Assembly (NCBI RefSeq): GCF_024346315.1 | Contig: NZ_JAGQCS010000013.1 | Coordinates: 1-58,991, forward strand | From: Cyanobium sp. ATX 6F1 | GTDB taxonomy: Bacteria; Cyanobacteriota; Cyanobacteriia; PCC-6307; Cyanobiaceae | Direction: 5' to 3' | DNA: 58,991 nt | Part shown: piece after piece, positions 54,505-58,991 of the stretch | How the letters are laid out: each line of letters starts with the position of its first letter | Numbering within the stretch: position 1 is the first letter of the stretch | The notes under the pieces: generated by a model | Seen by the model: the letters and a program-made list of their open reading frames with translations, nothing else | What the model was told of the DNA's origin: nothing | Databases searched by the model: none | Made by a program: the position numbers and the translations under genes

Positions 54505-55953
54505 GTGTACGGGCGGAGGGCTGTTGAACAGGCGATTCAGCGCTTGCGATTGGCGGGCTGCCGCTACCGGCTGCGTGAACGCCAGGGAAGCCCGTACCTG
54601 ACCGTCTACGAGACGAAGAGAGACGGACGGGCGCTCACTGCCAAGGCCTACCTGGCAGATGACGATGAAGCCGTGGAGGCTCTGGCAGGGGTCCTTCTCG
54701 CTGCCAGCAAGGACCTCAAACGAGGTGGCCCAGGTCTCGACTGGAGTCAACTCGATGGCTCAACCAAGGGCGGCCTCTCCAGCCGTGGCCTGAGCTGGGG
54801 GGAGATCCGCCGTGTGATCAAGGACGACATCGCACCTGGGGGACCGAAAGCCCGAGACCGGAACCCCTTCAGTTGCTTCTGTGACAAGGGCTACTTCGGT
54901 GTTGCCTTCAGTGACGACCAAGAAGCAAGGGCTGAGCAGCTGGAGCAGTTCTGCCTCTACACCCCCGCGTCGCTGCTGGCGCACCGCACCGATTCCAGCC
55001 AGCCCCTGGTCTCGCGAACGTTCAACACCAGCGTCTTCTACGGCACGATCCAGATGGCCAACTACCTGGCCAAGAAGGGGATCTCGATCGCCACCCCCGA
55101 GCTTCGCGAGAAGCTGGAGGGCCTCAAGGCTTCTGCCGGCCGTCCGAAGACACCCGCTCCTCGATACATCCCCCGGAGCGAGGAACTCCAGGCCTGGCTG
55201 GACCAGTTGCAACAGATCGATCCCCTGCGGGGGTGGGTGATGGCGATGATCGCCACCTTCGGTCTGCGGCCCCACGAGATCTGGCACATCGAGCAGCTTC
55301 CTGGCCAGTGCTCCGATCCGACCTTCCTGCAGATCAGCGCCTTTGAAGCCGGCGGCGATTCAGCCACCAAGACGGGGCACCGATTCGCCATCGCCCTGCC
55401 CGAGGCTTGGCTGAAGCGCTTCCGCTTGGATGACCTTCAGCACGGCCAGAAGATGCTCAAGGAACTGCGCAAGCGCTACCCCGTCAAGGCAGCCGAAGCT
55501 GCCGATGGGACCCTGCAGTTCTGGAACAACAGCGACCTGGGGCGCATCGTCGCCCACTGGCTCAAGAACAGCGGTCGGGAGGACAGGGAGATCCCTGTGA
55601 AGCTGTACGGCAGCCACCAACCAAGATCTGTTCCGGGCAAGACCAAGCCCAAGGCCAGGCGGGGACGCTGCAAGGCCTACGACCTCCGGCATGCCTGGGC
55701 GATCCGTGCGAGAGAGATGACCACCTGGTCCACCTCTCTCAAGGCCTCCTCCATGGGGCATAGCGAGGCCATCCACGCCAAGCGTTACCTCGCCGAACTG
55801 ACCGCCGAGCAGATGGAGCAGGGCATGGTGCGCCAGAAGGCACTCGACGAAGGAGCCCAGCGCCCAAGCCGTGAAAGCCTGAACCTGGAGGGGATCACGC
55901 CCGAGATCCTGGCCAGAGCCAGGGCGATGGCTGCCCTGAAGAACGTGAACTGA
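54505..55953 (+). CDS. int: Tyrosine recombinase (integrase)
   Basis: The product is 482 residues with a GTG start. An N-terminal arm/core-binding region (about 1-230) precedes the catalytic domain. Catalytic residues seen: Arg255 (TFGLRPHE), Arg395 (YDLRHAWAIR, with Tyr in place of the usual first His), His419 (MGHSEAIH) and Tyr428 (KRYL), with the usual 9-residue H-to-Y spacing. It is placed right after tRNA-Lys, so integration into the tRNA 3' end is the likely reaction. The ORF is complete and looks intact. Confidence 0.9.
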   Translation: MYGRRAVEQAIQRLRLAGCRYRLRERQGSPYLTVYETKRDGRALTAKAYLADDDEAVEALAGVLLAASKDLKRGGPGLDWSQLDGSTKGGLSSRGLSWGEIRRVIKDDIAPGGPKARDRNPFSCFCDKGYFGVAFSDDQEARAEQLEQFCLYTPASLLAHRTDSSQPLVSRTFNTSVFYGTIQMANYLAKKGISIATPELREKLEGLKASAGRPKTPAPRYIPRSEELQAWLDQLQQIDPLRGWVMAMIATFGLRPHEIWHIEQLPGQCSDPTFLQISAFEAGGDSATKTGHRFAIALPEAWLKRFRLDDLQHGQKMLKELRKRYPVKAAEAADGTLQFWNNSDLGRIVAHWLKNSGREDREIPVKLYGSHQPRSVPGKTKPKARRGRCKAYDLRHAWAIRAREMTTWSTSLKASSMGHSEAIHAKRYLAELTAEQMEQGMVRQKALDEGAQRPSRESLNLEGITPEILARARAMAALKNVN

Positions 55954-56281
55954 TCAGGACGCGGTCAGGCCCAAGCGCTCCAGATGCACCTTCACCGTCG
56001 AGGCTGTAGGAGCCCACGGGCTTGCCTGAGCCTGCAATGTGCAAAAAATGCACATTGCTTTCTTCGGGCAGTTCCCTCTCCTTGAAGACGTTGCCCACGT
56101 GGCGAGTGATCACCGAGCGCTCCCAGCCGAACAGCGCCGCCATCTGCGCCTGGCTCAGCCAGACGATGTCCTGCTCCAGGCGCACCTCCACGGCCATCTG
56201 GCCATCGGAGGCCTCATAGACGAGCACGTCTTCACCGGGGGCCTGCGTCTGTGCAGTGCTACGGCCCGACTCCGTCGTCAC
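55954..56281 (-). pseudogene. Truncated RhuM-family gene
   Basis: On the minus strand, from a possible GTG at 56281, the sequence reads EDVLVYEASDGQMAVEVRL, then VWLSQAQMAALFGWERSVIT and RHVGNVFKERELPEESN, which is the N-terminal DNA-binding-like part of the RhuM (COG3943) family. The homology stops at SYSLD (about 55998), where the family normally continues DVIISVGYR. After a one-base shift another frame gives STVKVHLERLGLTAS then a stop at 55954. So the 3' part is deleted or rearranged. The remnant lies in the island. Confidence 0.75.
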
Positions 56282-56760
56282 GGTTGGTCCACCACCGCCG
56301 CCGATCCGTTGGCAGAGCGGGCGAGCAGCAGGGCTGCAGCCATGGAAGGGGAATTGAACGAAGCCGCCTGGAGACTCGAAACCCTGCCCGCTGGCTTGGG
56401 GATCCTTGAGCAGGAGCAGATCGCTGCGCTTCTGGTTGATCGGGCGCAAGGGCTGCTCGAAGATCCGCAGCCCCAGCACCGGGCCGCAAAGCAGCAGCTC
56501 TTCGAGAAAGCCATCGGCCTCGGCTCGGTCCATCTCGGCCAGGGAGATGCTGCGGCCACCCACGGCGTTCTCCAGGCGGCAACGCTTGGCCTCTTGGACG
56601 AGGCGCAACAGCTGGCCCTCCAGGTGCTGGGCGTGGGCCTTGTTGAGGTAGCCGCTTCTGGAGGTGAAGGCATAGGCCGTGGTCCAGAACTCCTTGGCCT
56701 GGTACTGCTTCGGCGGCGGCCGAGTGGATCGGCTGGAAGGTTCTTGCCATGGACTTAGAA
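56282..56760 (-). pseudogene. Remnant of a GIY-YIG/DUF4357-type gene
   Basis: On the minus strand (about 56706-56451) one frame reads KEFWTTAYAFTSRSGYLNKA, HAQHLEGQLLRLVQEAKR and LEELLLCGPVLGLRIFE, matching the middle of GIY-YIG nuclease-like proteins that end in DUF4357. ASGQGFESPGGFVQF further on looks like the DUF4357 start. The catalytic GIY-YIG N-terminus is absent and no start codon fits, so the gene is a fragment. It runs in frame towards the RhuM remnant without a stop. Confidence 0.6.
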
Positions 56761-57161
56761 CCTGAGAACCCAGCTGCGTCGGCGATCTGACATGGCTCTC
56801 TAATGACCTCCATGACAGATCGAGGACGGACTGGGGAAAGGATCAACCTGTCTTGGCAGCACTTGGACCATCGTGGTCTGGTTTTGTATCGGTTCAGTCG
56901 CCGATCGAGACGGGCAACAGGAGGCCCAGCGGGATCCGGATCTCAGGCCTGCTGCCTGCTGCGGACGGGTAATCAGGATGAAACCCTCGGCAAGAACCTC
57001 TGCCGAAGCGTGATCCTGATCTCAGTGATCAGATGCCCTTGACCGCCGCCCTCCCCGACTGGTCGCGACCATCAGCGACGTGCTGGGCAAGGGGGATACC
57101 TGATCAAATCATCACTGGTAGTGGGAGTAAGGGGCTCAAGCCATGGGTCGCCCTCTTGAGC
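56761..57161. other. Gene-free stretch inside the island
   Basis: I see no supported gene in these 401 bases. A short run near 57043-57105 reads DRRPPRLVATISDVLGKGDT then a stop on the plus strand and could be the end of a lost gene, but it is too short to judge. Confidence 0.5.
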
Positions 57162-57806
57162 TCACTCCAACTCGCCGGCCTTGACCTTCTCCTGGATTCT
57201 CCGCAGCAGCTCACGCGCCTGGGGCATGCAGTCGAAATATCCCCCATGGCGATCCTGCCGCGATAAGAAGAACAAGGCGCAGCGCAATTCCGTCAAGTTT
57301 GTGGCGGTGTTGTCGTTGAGGAGAGCAGCACACGCCTCGAAAGACCCAGCAACCTCGTAGCCGTCGATCGTGTGGGCGAACTCCGACCAGTCATGCAGAT
57401 CTCCATCGGGGTCCGGAATTCGGTCAAGCAAGAGCTGAACGTTGTTCAGCCGCATGTCCTCAAGCGAATTACTCCGAGCACGAGCGGCTCGCTTTGCGCG
57501 GGCTTCAGCCTTCTTCCTCAACCCCTCCCACAGCTCTTCAATGTTCAGCAGGATGACCTTGAGTTCCGAACAAAAGTCCGGTTCATTCAGCGCCTCGGTG
57601 CTCATGGCGCTGTGGGTGTCGAGGGCGCCCGTGATCGCGATGCTCAACTCCCTCTGAAGATCGGGAGACTCACTGAACTCCTCTTTCCTCTGGCTGGCGG
57701 CTTGCTGCTGGAGGAGCCTGGATTTGAGCAGCTTGTTCTTGAGCAAGTTGACGTAGACCAGCAGCTCGTCTTCGTCGATCAGATCGCCCTCGCGCAGGTC
57801 ATTCAT
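57162..57806 (-). CDS. DUF6508-like protein with long helical N-terminus
   Basis: The product is 214 residues. The C-terminal part FAHTIDGYEVAGSFEAC, then NLTELRCALFFLSRQDRHGG, resembles DUF6508 (FDGY...LR..LFFxQRR). The N-terminal 130 residues are charged helices (KLLKSRLLQQQAASQRKEEF, LRKKAEARAKRAARAR), possibly a coiled coil. GC content seems lower than that of its neighbours, which fits transferred DNA. The ATG at 57806 overlaps a second in-frame-shifted ATG. It looks intact. Function unknown. Confidence 0.65.
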   Translation of the reverse strand: MNDLREGDLIDEDELLVYVNLLKNKLLKSRLLQQQAASQRKEEFSESPDLQRELSIAITGALDTHSAMSTEALNEPDFCSELKVILLNIEELWEGLRKKAEARAKRAARARSNSLEDMRLNNVQLLLDRIPDPDGDLHDWSEFAHTIDGYEVAGSFEACAALLNDNTATNLTELRCALFFLSRQDRHGGYFDCMPQARELLRRIQEKVKAGELE

Positions 57807-57903
57807 TCAGCCGATAATCCCACGCAGAAGGGCCTTCTGTTGGTCTTCAACCTGGCCTGCGGGACTGTTGAGGTTGGTGGCAAGGGGGAATACCAGCCGA
57901 GCT

Positions 57904-58110
57904 TCAAGGCCGCTGAAGCAGCCAGCTCCTGGCGCTCACGAGCTTGACCGCTTCCTGGACCGCCTCGACGCAGCGCTTGGCCCTGCGCTTGAGGTCGTCC
58001 TGGCCCTGGGCCCGCAGCAGGTAGGCCTCCATTGCTTCTGGGGTTTCGATCACAGCAAGCTGCCCGAGGATGCGATCACTGATGGCGGGATCGATCAGCA
58101 GGCGGCTCAC
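57904..58110 (-). CDS. Small ORF downstream of the membrane protein
   Basis: A 68-residue open frame from a GTG, with GGGAG about 9 bases upstream. The product (SRLLIDPAISDRILGQLAVI, then KRRAKRCVEAVQEAVKLVSA) is helical and reads like coding DNA. It begins 5 bases after the stop of the membrane-protein gene, so it may be co-transcribed. It could instead be a fragment at the island border. Confidence 0.45.
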   Translation of the reverse strand: MSRLLIDPAISDRILGQLAVIETPEAMEAYLLRAQGQDDLKRRAKRCVEAVQEAVKLVSARSWLLQRP

Positions 58111-58115
58111 CAGCT

Positions 58116-58565
58116 TCAGCTCCCAGAGGTTCGCTCCACTGCCGCCGGGGTCAAGGGGTCGTCCAAAAGCGTCCGATGGCCGGGACCACACTTCAGTCGA
58201 TTTCTGAGCAGCCGGCAGGCCAGCAGAAATCCGCCGCAGGCGGCCAGGGAAACGGTGAGCACCTCTCCCCGCCCGGGGATCAGCAGCACGTAGCCCTTCC
58301 CCTTGGTGAGCGCCGCGAAGCTCGACACGCAGAACGGCATCAGGAACAGTCGCAGGGTCTGCCAGCGATCGGTTGGCGAAGCGACATCCCTGGAGACGCT
58401 GAGCATCAGGCCCACGCCGATGATCACGCTGAGGCCCAGGGAGTTCAGCCACAGCAACGGGTCGGGCTCGAACAGCGCGATGGCACTGACCAGGTACCAG
58501 ATCAGATAGCACCAGAGCACCTGCTTGCCCGGGCGCAGCTTGGCGAAGTAGCGCAGCAGGGTCAC
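58116..58565 (-). CDS. Conserved membrane protein
   Basis: The product is 149 residues with a GTG start. LLRYFAKLRPGKQVLWCYLIWYL then WLNSLGLSVIIG and WQTLRLFLMPFCVSSFAALT are familiar blocks of a small bacterial membrane family with about four helices. It starts 6 bases after moaA ends, so it is probably co-transcribed with it. Function unknown; the last 20 residues may be a species-specific tail. Confidence 0.78.
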   Translation of the reverse strand: MTLLRYFAKLRPGKQVLWCYLIWYLVSAIALFEPDPLLWLNSLGLSVIIGVGLMLSVSRDVASPTDRWQTLRLFLMPFCVSSFAALTKGKGYVLLIPGRGEVLTVSLAACGGFLLACRLLRNRLKCGPGHRTLLDDPLTPAAVERTSGS

Positions 58566-58571
58566 CAGCGC

Positions 58572-58991
58572 TCAACCCCCGAGGTAGGCCATCTCGGCCC
58601 GTGGGGCCGCGACTTGGGCGCTGCTCGCGACTCGTTGTTGCTCCTGGCGCTCCTCGCTGTAGCGATCGGTGCGCGCCTCCCACAGGCCCCCCAGGGCGCC
58701 TGCCAGGCCAGTGGAATCGAGGGCGGGCCGCAGCCAGGGTTTCAGATCGGTGCCGCCTGTGGCGAACAGGCAGCCGTAGGCGATCCCATCGGCGGTGACG
58801 CGCAGGCGGTTGCAGTCGCCGCAGAAGGGGGCGCTGATCGAGGCCACCACGGCAACGTGCGCCTCGCCATCGCGGTAACGCCAGCGGCTGGCGGTGCCGT
58901 GGGCGCTGCGGCCAACGGGTTCCAGGGGCCAGCGCTCACCGAGGCGGGCCACCATCTCTGCGGCGCTGAGCACCTGATCGGCTGACCAGCC
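58572..58991 (-). CDS. moaA: GTP 3',8-cyclase MoaA, C-terminal part (5' end beyond window)
   Basis: MoaA starts molybdenum-cofactor synthesis by cyclising GTP with a radical SAM mechanism. The visible 139 residues are the C-terminal half. ASISAPFCGDCNRLRVTADG carries two of the C-terminal cluster cysteines and the conserved Arg-Leu-Arg, and the third Cys is in YGCLFATGG. The N-terminal radical-SAM motif lies past the right edge. Confidence 0.95.
   Translation of the reverse strand, partial: GWSADQVLSAAEMVARLGERWPLEPVGRSAHGTASRWRYRDGEAHVAVVASISAPFCGDCNRLRVTADGIAYGCLFATGGTDLKPWLRPALDSTGLAGALGGLWEARTDRYSEERQEQQRVASSAQVAAPRAEMAYLGG

Larger units (their letters stand above)
54330..57830. mobile_element. 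Probable eroded tRNA-Lys genomic island
   Basis: From the 3' end of tRNA-Lys there are a tyrosine recombinase, a decayed RhuM-type gene, a decayed GIY-YIG-type gene, a gene-free stretch and a DUF6508-like gene, then core genes (membrane protein, moaA). This is the usual order and content of a small integrative island at a tRNA. I found no direct repeat of the tRNA 3' end downstream, so the right end is only approximate. Confidence 0.6.

Noticed and set aside
57811-57947. A plus-strand coding-like tail ending SSWRSRA
   Set aside because: Codon use looks plausible but it overlaps the minus-strand small ORF, has no start and no family; not enough to call.
54330-58571. A direct repeat of the tRNA-Lys 3' end (attR)
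   Set aside because: I looked for the T-arm and acceptor sequence downstream and saw no convincing copy; the island end remains unset.

Overview
The window is about 59 kb of gene-dense, GC-rich chromosome from a cyanobacterium, most likely a Synechococcus/Cyanobium-type picocyanobacterium. The lineage call rests on psbY, a PsbP-like lipoprotein, a carotenoid cis-trans isomerase (crtH), a GUN4-domain protein, the MgPME-cyclase-complex protein (DUF2488 type), and the gene order clpC-rimI-lysA-cdaA-uppS-bioB, which I recognise from picocyanobacteria. Spacing is tight, 4-base stop/start overlaps are frequent, and GTG and TTG starts are common. No rRNA, CRISPR array or intact insertion sequence is visible.

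Layout. (1) 1-2115: a secreted TPR protein running off the left edge, built of about ten 45-residue repeats. (2) 2.4-5.7 kb: clpC with its terminator, and a RimI-like acetyltransferase, on the minus strand. (3) 5.9-16 kb: a long plus-strand series: lysA, cdaA, uppS, bioB, trhO, a small secreted protein, a two-domain protein ending in a cupin, a GST-DUF952 fusion, a GNAT-like protein, an M23 peptidase and a GUN4-domain protein. (4) 15.9-24.9 kb, minus: pentapeptide protein, recR, lipA, gltS, a SulP transporter, an RND pump and a 2-TM protein. (5) 25-34.4 kb: PsbP-like lipoprotein, FAD oxidoreductase, MgtC-like protein, LCP ligase, ABC exporter, RRM RNA-binding protein, DEAD-box helicase and a sugar-isomerase-type cupin. 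(6) 34.4-34.9 kb: 555 bases I cannot explain. (7) 34.9-44.5 kb: a coupled phosphatase-recC-recB-recD operon. (8) 44.6-54.2 kb: pdxJ, plsC, bolA-grxD, an atypical response regulator, crtH, trmFO, psbY and a gamma-carbonic-anhydrase-like protein.

(9) 54.3-57.9 kb: tRNA-Lys(UUU) followed at once by a tyrosine recombinase, then decayed remnants of a RhuM-family gene and of a GIY-YIG/DUF4357-type gene, then a DUF6508-like gene. This looks like a small, eroded integrative island at a tRNA gene. (10) 57.9-58.99 kb: core genes resume with a small ORF, a conserved membrane protein and the 3' part of moaA, which is cut by the right edge.

Functional threads: lysA, uppS, cdaA and the M23 peptidase link to the cell wall and c-di-AMP; recR and RecBCD to recombination; the RRM protein and DEAD-box helicase to RNA remodelling, often cold-responsive in cyanobacteria; bolA-grxD to iron-sulfur and redox control; crtH, psbY, PsbP, GUN4 and DUF2488 to photosynthesis. 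I found no convincing new defence system. The best leads are the tRNA-Lys island, two unusual domain fusions, a response regulator without its phosphoacceptor Asp, a diadenylate cyclase with RHL in place of RHR, a recR gene without a standard start codon, and an RND pump translationally coupled to a SulP carrier.
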